DNA from: Ferrimonas kyonanensis DSM 18153
GTDB taxonomy: Bacteria > Pseudomonadota > Gammaproteobacteria > Enterobacterales > Shewanellaceae
DNA length: 64,000 nt
Direction: 5' to 3'
Assembly (NCBI RefSeq): GCF_000425405.1
Contig: NZ_KE384364.1
Location: 110,345-174,344 of the forward strand
Shown here: in pieces, positions 57,651 to 64,000 of the stretch
Position numbering within the stretch: the stretch's first letter is position 1
Layout: every line of letters begins with the position of its first letter
The notes under the pieces: model-generated
Told to the model about the DNA's origin: nothing
What the model saw: only the letters and a program-made list of their open reading frames with translations
The model's database searches: none
Made by a program: the position numbers and the translations under genes

Positions 57651-59327
57651 ATGCTGACTCAACTTACGGTTTCCAATTTCGCCATCGTTAAATTCCTGGA
57701 GCTGGATTTTCGCCAGGGCATGACCACCATTACCGGGGAAACCGGTGCCGGTAAATCCATCGCCATCGATGCCCTGGGCCTGTGCCTGGGTGCGCGAGCC
57801 GAGGCGGCCATGGTTCGCCCCGGCGCCGGCAAAACCGAGATCAGCGCCTGCTTCGATGTTCGGCGCATCGATGCGGCCCGCCGCTGGCTGGCAGACAACG
57901 ACCTCGATGACAACGACGAGTGCATTCTGCGTCGTAGCATCAGCAGCGAAGGCCGCTCCAAAGCCTGGATCAATGGCCAACCGGTCCCTCTGGCGCAGCT
58001 CAAAGCCCTGGGACAACGGCTGATCACCATCCACGGCCAGCACGCCCATCAGGGGCTGCTGCAGAGCCACACCCAGCTGTCACTGCTGGATCAATACGCT
58101 GGCCATCAGGCCTTGCTGCATAAGTGCAGCGACGGCTACCGGCGCTGGAAACACCTGGATAACGAGTTAGCTCGGCTGCAACAGGAGCAGCAGCAGCGCC
58201 AGGCCCGCCAACAGTTGCTGGAATATCAGGTACAGGAACTGGACGAGTTTGCCCTCGAACCCGGCGAGTTCGAAGCCATCGAATCTGAGCACCGTCGCCT
58301 GGCCAACTGCACCACGCTGATGGAACAAAGCCAGCGGGCGGTGTACCTGCTCAGCGAAGGCGAAGAGGTCAGTGCCGTCAGCTTGTTGCAGCAGGCCATT
58401 GCCGAGGTGGAAACCCTGGCCAGTGACGATAAGGCCCTGGAACCGGGGCTGGCGTTGTTGCACGAAGGCTTGATCCAGTTGCAGGAGGGCGCCAACGAAC
58501 TGGCCCACTACCATCAATCGCTGGAGCTGGACCCACAACGTTTTGACGAACTGGAGCAGCGCCTGTCCAAAGCCATGACTCTGGCCCGCAAACATCAGGT
58601 CAAGGCCAGCGAACTGGCACAGCTGCATCAGACCCTGGCGGAAGAGCTGCAAAGCCTCAGCGCCAGCGAACAGCGGCTGGATGAACTCGACGGAGAGCGG
58701 CAACTGGCCATGGACGCCTATCTGCAGGCGGCCCAGCGCCTGAGCAAAAGCCGGCAACGCTACGCCAAAGAGCTGAACAAGTTGGTGACCGCCAACTTGC
58801 GTGAACTGGCCCTGCCCCACGCCAAATTCCAAATCGAGGTTCAGTTCGACGACGGCAGTGTGTCTCCTGCCGGTGGGGATCGCATTCAGTTTCAGGTCTC
58901 CACCAACCCGGGCCAACCACTGCAGCCTCTGGGTAAAGTGGCCTCCGGTGGTGAGCTGTCACGAATCAGCTTGGCGATTCAGGTGATCACCGCCAAGAAG
59001 GTCTCAACCCCGACCCTGATCTTTGACGAAGTGGACGTGGGGATCTCCGGCCCCACCGCCGCCGTGGTCGGTCGAATGCTGCGCACCCTGGGAGACGCCA
59101 CTCAGGTGTTTTGCGTCACCCACCTGCCTCAGGTTGCGGGCAACGGCCATAATCACATGTTTGTCAGTAAGTCCACCAAGGGCCAGGTGACCGAAACTCA
59201 GATGGCGGCACTGTCGAACGACGATCGCCTCGACGAATTGGCACGCCTGCTGGGTGGGGACAGCATTACCGAAAATACCCTGGCCAATGCCCGCGAATTA
59301 TTGATGGAACCTCAACCCCGGGCCTGA
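57651..59327 (+). CDS. recN: DNA repair protein RecN
   Basis: A 558-aa SMC-like ATPase for double-strand break repair. Walker A GETGAGKS near residue 30, a long coiled-coil middle, the signature KVASGGELSRISLAIQ and Walker B TLIFDEVDVGISG are present. The start MLTQLTVSNFAIVKFLELDF matches the family. It is SOS-controlled through the LexA sites upstream. In relatives bamE follows directly; here an alcohol dehydrogenase gene lies between. Confidence 0.97.
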   Translation: MLTQLTVSNFAIVKFLELDFRQGMTTITGETGAGKSIAIDALGLCLGARAEAAMVRPGAGKTEISACFDVRRIDAARRWLADNDLDDNDECILRRSISSEGRSKAWINGQPVPLAQLKALGQRLITIHGQHAHQGLLQSHTQLSLLDQYAGHQALLHKCSDGYRRWKHLDNELARLQQEQQQRQARQQLLEYQVQELDEFALEPGEFEAIESEHRRLANCTTLMEQSQRAVYLLSEGEEVSAVSLLQQAIAEVETLASDDKALEPGLALLHEGLIQLQEGANELAHYHQSLELDPQRFDELEQRLSKAMTLARKHQVKASELAQLHQTLAEELQSLSASEQRLDELDGERQLAMDAYLQAAQRLSKSRQRYAKELNKLVTANLRELALPHAKFQIEVQFDDGSVSPAGGDRIQFQVSTNPGQPLQPLGKVASGGELSRISLAIQVITAKKVSTPTLIFDEVDVGISGPTAAVVGRMLRTLGDATQVFCVTHLPQVAGNGHNHMFVSKSTKGQVTETQMAALSNDDRLDELARLLGGDSITENTLANARELLMEPQPRA

Positions 59328-59388
59328 ATGCCACTCGGCGCAACATCGTGCTGATCGAGCACTCACCCCGATCACACCCCATCCCGAA

Positions 59389-59408
59389 ACCGCGATCCAG
59401 ATCGCGGT
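59389..59408. other. Inverted repeat after recN
   Basis: ACCGCGATC-CA-GATCGCGGT is a perfect 9-bp repeat 62 nt after the recN stop, without a T-run. It may be a recN mRNA end hairpin or an operator for the adh gene 190 nt downstream. Confidence 0.5.
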
Positions 59409-59598
59409 ATTTCCGCACGTTATTCTGAATTTTGCCACTCAAGTCGCCGATTTTGCTTCTTTTTTTACATAAGTAGTATTCTCGCCATTTTCTGTAATTT
59501 TCACACAAAAATAGGTGCCATATCACACAAAGCCTACCTATTTAGCGTTATTTTGGCCCCAGATAGAGATTTTATTTCACTTTGATAGGAGACTGGCC

Positions 59599-60750
59599 AT
59601 GTCAGTTGCAAAGTTCTTCATCCCATCAGTTAACACTCTGGGCACCGGCGCGGTAGACTCCGCCGCCGACGATATCGCCGCACTGGGTTTTAAACGCGCT
59701 TTGGTCGTAACCGATAAGGTTCTGGTTGAAGTGGGCCTGGTTGCCAAGGTGACCGCCAAGTTGACTGCCAAAGGGGTGGAAACCGTAATTTTTGACGGTA
59801 CTCAACCTAACCCAACCGTGGGCAACGTTAACGCCGGTCTGGCGCTGCTGAAAGAGCACGACTGTGATTTCGTTATCTCCCTGGGTGGCGGTTCCCCACA
59901 CGACTGCGCCAAGGGCATCGCCCTGGTCGCCGCCAACGGTGGCAGCATTGCCGACTACGAAGGCGTGGATAAGTCTCCCAAGCCACAGATGCCTCTGGTA
60001 GCCATCAACACCACCGCCGGTACCGCCTCTGAAATGACTCGCTTCTGCATCATTACTGATGAAGAGCGTCACATTAAGATGGCCATCGTCGACAAGAACA
60101 CCACTCCTCTGCTGTCGGTGAACGATCCTGAGCTGATGCTGGACAAGCCTAAGGCGCTGACCGCGGCAACCGGTATGGATGCACTGACTCACGCTGTGGA
60201 AGCCTACGTGTCCATCGCCGCCAACCCCATCACCGATGCCTGCGCGGAAAAAGCCTTTACCCTGATTTCCGACAACCTGCGTAATGCGGTTAATAACGGT
60301 CAGGACATCGCTGCCCGTGACCAGATGGCCTACGCCCAGTTCCTGGCCGGCATGGCCTTCAACAACGCCAGCCTGGGTTACGTGCACGCCATGGCGCACC
60401 AGTTGGGTGGATTCTACGACCTGCCACACGGTGTGTGTAACGCCATCCTGCTGCCTCACGTACAGGCATACAACGCTCAGGTTGTACCAGAGCGTCTGGC
60501 CAAAGTGGCTCAATTTATGGGTGTCGACATCAGCGGCATGACCGACGAGCAAGGCGCCGAAGCGGCCCTGGAAGCGATTCGCGCTCTGTCCAAGGACATC
60601 GGCATTCCAGCCAACCTGACCGAGCTGGGCGTGAAAGAGGAAGACATTCCGACTCTGGCAACCAACGCCCTGAACGACGCCTGTGGCCTGACTAACCCTA
60701 AGCAAGCCACCCACGAAGAGATTTCTGCCCTGTTTAAAGGCGCACTGTAA
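59599..60750 (+). CDS. Iron-containing alcohol dehydrogenase
   Basis: A 383-aa group III (iron-dependent) alcohol dehydrogenase like YiaY and Zymomonas AdhB. NAD binding [14 protein letters not shown], and metal ligands within [47 protein letters not shown], are clear. It probably interconverts ethanol or other primary alcohols with the aldehyde. The start [11 protein letters not shown] has AGGAG 7 nt upstream. It is flanked by terminator and promoter signals, so it is monocistronic and appears inserted between recN and bamE. Confidence 0.93.
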   Translation: MSVAKFFIPSVNTLGTGAVDSAADDIAALGFKRALVVTDKVLVEVGLVAKVTAKLTAKGVETVIFDGTQPNPTVGNVNAGLALLKEHDCDFVISLGGGSPHDCAKGIALVAANGGSIADYEGVDKSPKPQMPLVAINTTAGTASEMTRFCIITDEERHIKMAIVDKNTTPLLSVNDPELMLDKPKALTAATGMDALTHAVEAYVSIAANPITDACAEKAFTLISDNLRNAVNNGQDIAARDQMAYAQFLAGMAFNNASLGYVHAMAHQLGGFYDLPHGVCNAILLPHVQAYNAQVVPERLAKVAQFMGVDISGMTDEQGAEAALEAIRALSKDIGIPANLTELGVKEEDIPTLATNALNDACGLTNPKQATHEEISALFKGAL

Positions 60751-60777
60751 TCCCACTCCCTCCTCATGAGTGAACCC

Positions 60778-60803
60778 AAGGGCCGGCATTGCCGGCCTTT
60801 TTT
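60778..60803 (+). terminator. Intrinsic terminator of the alcohol dehydrogenase gene
   Basis: GGCCGGC-ATT-GCCGGCC followed by six T residues, 27 nt after the stop. Confidence 0.94.
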
Positions 60804-60835
60804 ATATCTGTCTGCCGGCAACCAACGAACGGCAG

Positions 60836-60910
60836 GGAACCATAGCGACCTTTACGAGTCTCAGTTTGGTAACATTTTCCCTTTGTGCCACTTCAAGGCT
60901 GGGGTATCAT
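60836..60910 (+). promoter_or_regulatory. bamE: bamE promoters: candidate sigma-E and sigma-70
   Basis: A sigma-E-like GGAACC (60836-60841) lies 17 nt from TCTCAG (60859-60864). Downstream, TTGTGC (60883-60888), 16 nt and TATCAT (60905-60910) form a sigma-70 promoter about 35 nt before the ATG. BamE is a sigma-E target in E. coli; the sigma-E call is tentative. Confidence 0.45.
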
Positions 60911-60944
60911 CGGGGCTCACGTTTAGGGGACAAAAACAAACAGC

Positions 60945-61340
60945 ATGAAGCAGTTCAAACACTTGTTACTGGCGGCAGTGGCCGCAGTAACCCTCAGCGG
61001 ATGTTCGGTTTTCGACTGGATGGTGTACAAGATTGACATCCCGCAAGGCAACTTCATCGAAGACAATCAGGTTGAAAAACTGCGCATCGAAATGACCCGG
61101 GAGCAGGTTGAGTTCATTCTTGGCCGTCCGGTACTGCGCGACAGCTTTGCCGATGACACCTGGTACTATGTGTACCAATACAAAAATGGCCGCACCAACG
61201 AACTGACCCGCAAAGAGCTTGTGGTCAGCTTCCGCGACGACAAGGTGACCCAGATTACCGGTGACTACACCCTGTCGGAGCAATTCAATACGCCATTGAG
61301 CGACTCGGCGCTGACCACCCCAGAGGTCACCACGCCTTAA
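60945..61340 (+). CDS. bamE: Outer-membrane protein assembly factor BamE (SmpA)
   Basis: A 131-aa lipoprotein of the BAM complex. The signal peptide ends in lipobox LSGC (Cys20). The SmpA/OmlA domain includes a DIPQGNFIEDNQVEKLRIEM stretch, the MTREQVEFILGRPVLRDSF loop, and WYYVYQYKNG. It sits near recN and the rnfH-ratA-smpB cluster, as in E. coli. Confidence 0.96.
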   Translation: MKQFKHLLLAAVAAVTLSGCSVFDWMVYKIDIPQGNFIEDNQVEKLRIEMTREQVEFILGRPVLRDSFADDTWYYVYQYKNGRTNELTRKELVVSFRDDKVTQITGDYTLSEQFNTPLSDSALTTPEVTTP

Positions 61341-61342
61341 CG

Positions 61343-61368
61343 AAAAAGCCGGCATCGCCGGCTTTTTT
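61343..61368. terminator. bamE: Intrinsic terminator of bamE
   Basis: AAAAAGCCGGC-ATC-GCCGGCTTTTTT, immediately after the bamE stop codon. Confidence 0.94.
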
Positions 61369-61393
61369 GATCCCGGTCTTTGCAATCCTTCGC

Positions 61394-61431
61394 CCAATTA
61401 ATGAGAATAGTTCTCATGCTCAATTAATTGG
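61394..61431 (+). promoter_or_regulatory. Fur-like palindrome nested in a larger inverted repeat
   Basis: TGAGAATAGTTCTCA (61402-61416) is a perfect 7-1-7 palindrome of the Fur-box type (compare TGATAAT-N-ATTATCA). It is flanked by CCAATTAA (61394-61401) and TTAATTGG (61424-61431). It lies just before the YeeZ-like gene, so iron repression is likely. Confidence 0.65.
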
Positions 61432-61439
61432 ACGCGATC

Positions 61440-62255
61440 ATGACCCCCATCACCATCATTGGCTGCGGCTGGCTCGGCCTGCCTCTGGCCCGACATTTTG
61501 CCGATCTCGGCCACCCGGTGCTTGGCAGTACCACCCGCAGTGAAAAATTGCCCCTGCTGCGCCAGGCCGGCATCACTCCGCATCAACTGCAACTGACTCC
61601 AAGCAGCGACCTGGACGGGCACCCACTGCTCAATGCCCGAGTGGCGGTGATCACCATTCCCCCTTCCAAAGGGGATGGTAAACCTCAATTCTACCTGCGT
61701 CAGATGGCCCACCTGGCGGCCGCCATCGAGGCGTCGGCCATCGATAAGCTGGTGTTCATCAGTGCCACCTCGGTGTACCCGCAAAACAACAGCGAAGTCA
61801 CCGAGGCGGATGCGGAGCGGATTGAGTCCCCCTTTAGCGACTGCCCCTGGCTGGACATCGAGGCCTGCTTTACCTCCCTTAAGCACGTCAGCACTACCGT
61901 GGTGCGGTTCTCGGGCCTGATTGGCGGCGAATACCAACCGGGGCGTTACTTTTCCGGGCGCGAACTCGGGGGGGCCGACGATCCGGTCAACATGATTCAC
62001 CGCGATGACTGCATCGGCATCATCAGCGCCATCGTCGAACAGGGAGCCTGGGGCGAGGTGTTTAACGCCAGTGCCTGTGAACACCCCAGTCGCCGCGAGC
62101 TGTACAGCCGCTCCTGCGAACTGGCCGGACTGGCACCGCCAATCTTTATCGCCGATCCCCGCCCCTACCGGCTGGTGAACTGCGATAAGGTCAAGCGTCA
62201 ACTCGGCTATCTGTTTCGCCACCCCAACCCGGTGGATGCCCTGGGACTGGACTGA
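61440..62255 (+). CDS. NAD(P)-binding epimerase-like protein (YeeZ-like)
   Basis: A 271-aa protein with an N-terminal Rossmann fold (ITIIGCGWLGLPLARHFADLGHPV) and an SDR-epimerase layout resembling E. coli YeeZ, including the segment VFISATSVYPQNN and a C-terminal PFR-like QLGYLFRHPNPVDAL. The YxxxK pair of active epimerases is not evident (SVYPQN lacks the downstream Lys), so activity is unclear. ATG 61440 is chosen; a TTG at 61428 is also in frame. A Fur-like operator lies upstream, and a bidirectional terminator separates it from rnfH. Confidence 0.85.
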   Translation: MTPITIIGCGWLGLPLARHFADLGHPVLGSTTRSEKLPLLRQAGITPHQLQLTPSSDLDGHPLLNARVAVITIPPSKGDGKPQFYLRQMAHLAAAIEASAIDKLVFISATSVYPQNNSEVTEADAERIESPFSDCPWLDIEACFTSLKHVSTTVVRFSGLIGGEYQPGRYFSGRELGGADDPVNMIHRDDCIGIISAIVEQGAWGEVFNASACEHPSRRELYSRSCELAGLAPPIFIADPRPYRLVNCDKVKRQLGYLFRHPNPVDALGLD

Positions 62256-62266
62256 GTCCCAAACAC

Positions 62267-62294
62267 AAACAGGCTCCCGAGGGAGCCTGTTTTC
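62267..62294. terminator. Bidirectional terminator between the YeeZ-like gene and rnfH
   Basis: AAACAGGCTCCC-GA-GGGAGCCTGTTTT serves the two convergent transcripts. Confidence 0.9.
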
Positions 62295-62311
62295 ATGCCA
62301 TCGCAGCCAAC

Positions 62312-62611
62312 CTAGCTGGCCTTGGGAGCTTTCGCCTGTTCGGCGCGACGTTTGCGCACCTCTTTAGGATCGGCAATCAGTGGCCGATAGATCTCGATGC
62401 GCTCACCGGGTTGTACCTGGTAATCGGCCTTAACCTGACGGCTGAACACCCCAAGCTTGTTCTTGGTTAAGTCGATTTCCGGATGACGAGCCAGCATGCC
62501 ACTGTCACGCACTAATTGCTCGGCGCTGTTGTCCGCATGCGCCTGCACCGAAATCACCGTAGCCCCGTCCGGCAAGGCGTACACCACATCCACAGAAAAC
62601 CCTTCAGCCAC
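62312..62611 (-). CDS. rnfH: RnfH-family protein (UPF0125)
   Basis: A 99-aa ubiquitin-fold-like small protein of the RnfH family, starting (GTG)AEGFSVDVVYALPDG. The pattern ending in GERIEIYRPLIADPKEVRKRRAEQ is diagnostic. The GTG start at 62611 has AAGGAGG 6 nt upstream, lying inside the ratA end (8-nt overlap), so translation is coupled to ratA; an ATG at 62629 is less likely. Function in the cell is unclear despite the name. Confidence 0.92.
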   Translation of the reverse strand: MAEGFSVDVVYALPDGATVISVQAHADNSAEQLVRDSGMLARHPEIDLTKNKLGVFSRQVKADYQVQPGERIEIYRPLIADPKEVRKRRAEQAKAPKAS

Positions 62612-63038
62612 GGTAAACCTCCTTGGCACGTTCGGAAAACGCCATCACCATATTTTGAGCCAGGTCGTTAAAGATCTTACCAAAGGCTTTCTGCGCCACC
62701 GGATTGGCAAATTCAAACGACAGGCTCAACTCCACTTTGCAGGCGCTGTCGGTCAGCGCCTTAAAGCTCCAGTCGCCCTGCAGACTGCTGAACGGCCCCT
62801 CTTTTAACTTCATCGACACCTTTTCATTCAGGGTCAGGCTGTTAATGGTGGTAAAGCTCTGAGCGATGCCCGCTTTTTTCACCGCAACCGTGGCAACCAT
62901 CTGCTCGGCTTCGTGGCTGTGTACCTCGCCCCCCACGCAACCGGGAAGAAACTGCGGGTAAGACGCCACGTCGTTGACCAGGTCGTACATCTGCTGCGCA
63001 CTGAATCGAACCAGTGCGCTGCGGTTTATCTGCGGCAT
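62604..63038 (-). CDS. ratA: Ribosome association toxin RatA (START-like domain)
   Basis: A 144-aa START/polyketide-cyclase-fold protein starting MPQINRSALVRFSAQQMYDLV, with YPQFLPGCVGGEV and the C-terminal FGKIFNDLAQNMVMAFSERA. E. coli RatA blocks 30S-50S association when overproduced, and homologues (COQ10-like) bind ubiquinone. It forms an operon with rnfH and is divergent from smpB. Confidence 0.93.
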   Translation of the reverse strand: MPQINRSALVRFSAQQMYDLVNDVASYPQFLPGCVGGEVHSHEAEQMVATVAVKKAGIAQSFTTINSLTLNEKVSMKLKEGPFSSLQGDWSFKALTDSACKVELSLSFEFANPVAQKAFGKIFNDLAQNMVMAFSERAKEVYRG

Positions 63039-63118
63039 TCACTCAATCTCCCATCAATAATCTGCCGCCATTGTACCAATCCAACGTCTAAGGTCATACC
63101 AAATCTGTCTAAGACGGG

Positions 63119-63124
63119 TATAAT
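63119..63124 (+). promoter_or_regulatory. smpB: -10 element of smpB
   Basis: A consensus TATAAT ends 9 nt before the smpB ATG, so the expected transcript start is about 3 nt from the start codon. The -35 region is poor. Confidence 0.6.
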
Positions 63125-63133
63125 GGTGCGCCT

Positions 63134-63622
63134 ATGGCTAAGAAAAATTCAAAGAAATCCAAGCCCACCTCCTCAACCATCGCCCTGAACAAAAAGGCGC
63201 GACACGAGTACCACATTGAGGAGAAGATTGAGGCGGGTCTGTCCCTGCAGGGATGGGAAGTTAAGTCCCTTCGGATGGGCAAGGTAAACCTGACCGAAGG
63301 CTTCATTCAAATTAAAGATGGCGAGGCTTACCTTCACGCCTGCACCATCACGCCGCTGAACACCGCATCCACCCACGTGGTGGCGGATCCACTGCGCCTG
63401 CGCAAGCTGTTGCTCAAGCGCCGGGAACTGGATCGCCTCATGGGTCTGGTGGAACGTAAAGGCTACAGCATGATCCCGACCGCCATGTACTGGAAGAAGG
63501 CCTGGGTGAAGCTGGAGTTTGGTCTGGGCTTCGGTAAGAAGCAGCACGACAAGCGTGATGACGCCAAACAACGTGACTGGGACCGTGAAAAAGCCCGGGT
63601 CATGAAGGGTTCCAACCGCTAA
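63134..63622 (+). CDS. smpB: SsrA-binding protein SmpB
   Basis: A 162-aa tmRNA partner for trans-translation. The core [37 protein letters not shown] and the basic C-terminal tail ([20 protein letters not shown]) match E. coli SmpB (160 aa). The start [10 protein letters not shown] is fixed by alignment. No Shine-Dalgarno is visible and a -10 lies very close, so the mRNA may be nearly leaderless. ssrA follows 67 nt downstream. Confidence 0.97.
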   Translation: MAKKNSKKSKPTSSTIALNKKARHEYHIEEKIEAGLSLQGWEVKSLRMGKVNLTEGFIQIKDGEAYLHACTITPLNTASTHVVADPLRLRKLLLKRRELDRLMGLVERKGYSMIPTAMYWKKAWVKLEFGLGFGKKQHDKRDDAKQRDWDREKARVMKGSNR

Positions 63623-63648
63623 CCGCTTAAACCTTGCCCAGCCTGGGC

Positions 63649-63678
63649 TTGGAGCCAGCGCGCTTTCGGTGGTATACT
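63649..63678 (+). promoter_or_regulatory. ssrA: ssrA promoter
   Basis: TTGGAG (63649-63654), an 18-nt spacer and TATACT (63673-63678), 10 nt before the mature tmRNA 5' end. Confidence 0.7.
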
Positions 63679-63688
63679 GCAGTTTCCT

Positions 63689-64000
63689 GGGGTCGATTTT
63701 GGATTCGACGGGATTCTTGAAACCCAAGGTGCATGCCGAGGTGCGGTTGGCCTCGTAAAAAAGCCGCATTTAAATAGTCGCAAACGACGAAAACTACGCA
63801 ATCGCCGCCTAAATAGCGGTTAGATCGCCTACCTCCAACCCCCCGCCTATTGGGTGAGGAATCAGGTAGTCAAGCCATATAGGATCGCGTGGCGTCTTCT
63901 CCAGTAGACAAAGCGTTAAAACTAATCTGGATCGCCCTAGCAAAGCCTGCCGCTCGGCGCTGCGAAGGGTTAACTAAAAGAGTCGGCTAAGCATGTAGTA
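63689..64000 (+). ncRNA. ssrA: tmRNA (3' end outside window)
   Basis: The mature 5' end GGGGTCGATTTTGGATTCGAC and the conserved GGTGCATGCCGAG and CTAAGCATGTAGTA segments align with E. coli tmRNA. The tag frame resumes at GCA 63780 and ends at TAA 63810-63812, encoding ANDENYAIAA after the charged Ala. About 312 nt are visible; the last roughly 50 nt, including the CCA arm, lie beyond the window. Confidence 0.98.

Noticed and set aside
1-64000. CRISPR arrays, insertion sequences, integrases, prophage genes
   Set aside because: No regularly spaced direct repeats, transposase-like or phage-like proteins were seen anywhere in the window.

Overview
The window is housekeeping chromosome from a gammaproteobacterium, most likely of the Alteromonadales and close to Ferrimonas or Shewanella. 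The protein sequences, the moderately high GC, the gene order (nlpI-pnp-rpsO-truB-rbfA-infB-nusA-rimP, tRNA-Leu, secG-tpiA-folP-ftsH-rlmE, greA-carBA-dapB, dnaJK, and recN ... bamE, rnfH, ratA, smpB, ssrA) and an SIB1-type FKBP22 all point that way. The genus is an inference from memory; no search was run. No insertion sequence, prophage, CRISPR array or other obvious foreign island is visible.

Layout. Positions 1-4.9 kb carry the end of a CaiT-like BCCT transporter, ettA, a crotonobetainyl-CoA reductase gene (caiA) and a small PilZ gene. Positions 4.9-22.5 kb keep much of the E. coli 99-100 min order (ettA, radA, serB, ytjB, deoDBAC, yjjV-like tatD, prfC). Added to it are a large tandem-PilZ protein, an alpha/beta hydrolase and a nucleoside uptake set (two Tsx/OmpK-type outer-membrane channels and nupC) beside the deo catabolic operon. 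Positions 22.7-38.3 kb are translation, RNA and envelope genes, nearly all on the minus strand. Positions 38.3-51.4 kb hold greA, carB, carA, dapB, an FKBP22, an M48 lipoprotein protease, an S9 peptidase, dnaJ and dnaK. Positions 51.6-57.5 kb hold an EamA transporter, a LysR regulator divergent from an SDR gene and an L,D-transpeptidase, then grpE, nadK and another SDR. Positions 57.6-64 kb hold LexA-controlled recN, an iron-type alcohol dehydrogenase, bamE, a Fur-box-preceded YeeZ-like protein, rnfH/ratA, smpB and the 5' part of ssrA.

Regulation readable in the DNA includes three good sigma-32 promoters (rlmE-ftsH, dnaK, grpE), LexA sites before recN, a Fur-like palindrome before the yeeZ-like gene, a plausible CRP site before tsx, and many intrinsic terminators.

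The most interesting element is between tRNA-Leu and rimP, where E. coli has metY (initiator tRNA). Here a strong promoter is followed by about 240 nt that fold on paper into a closed multi-helix RNA ending in a terminator. A second terminator sits just before the rimP ribosome-binding site. This looks like an undescribed structured ncRNA or leader controlling the rimP-nusA-infB operon. Other notable points are the absence of glmM between folP and tpiA, a 43-aa gene upstream of tatD, a promoter/hairpin overlap at prfC, and a probably near-leaderless smpB.
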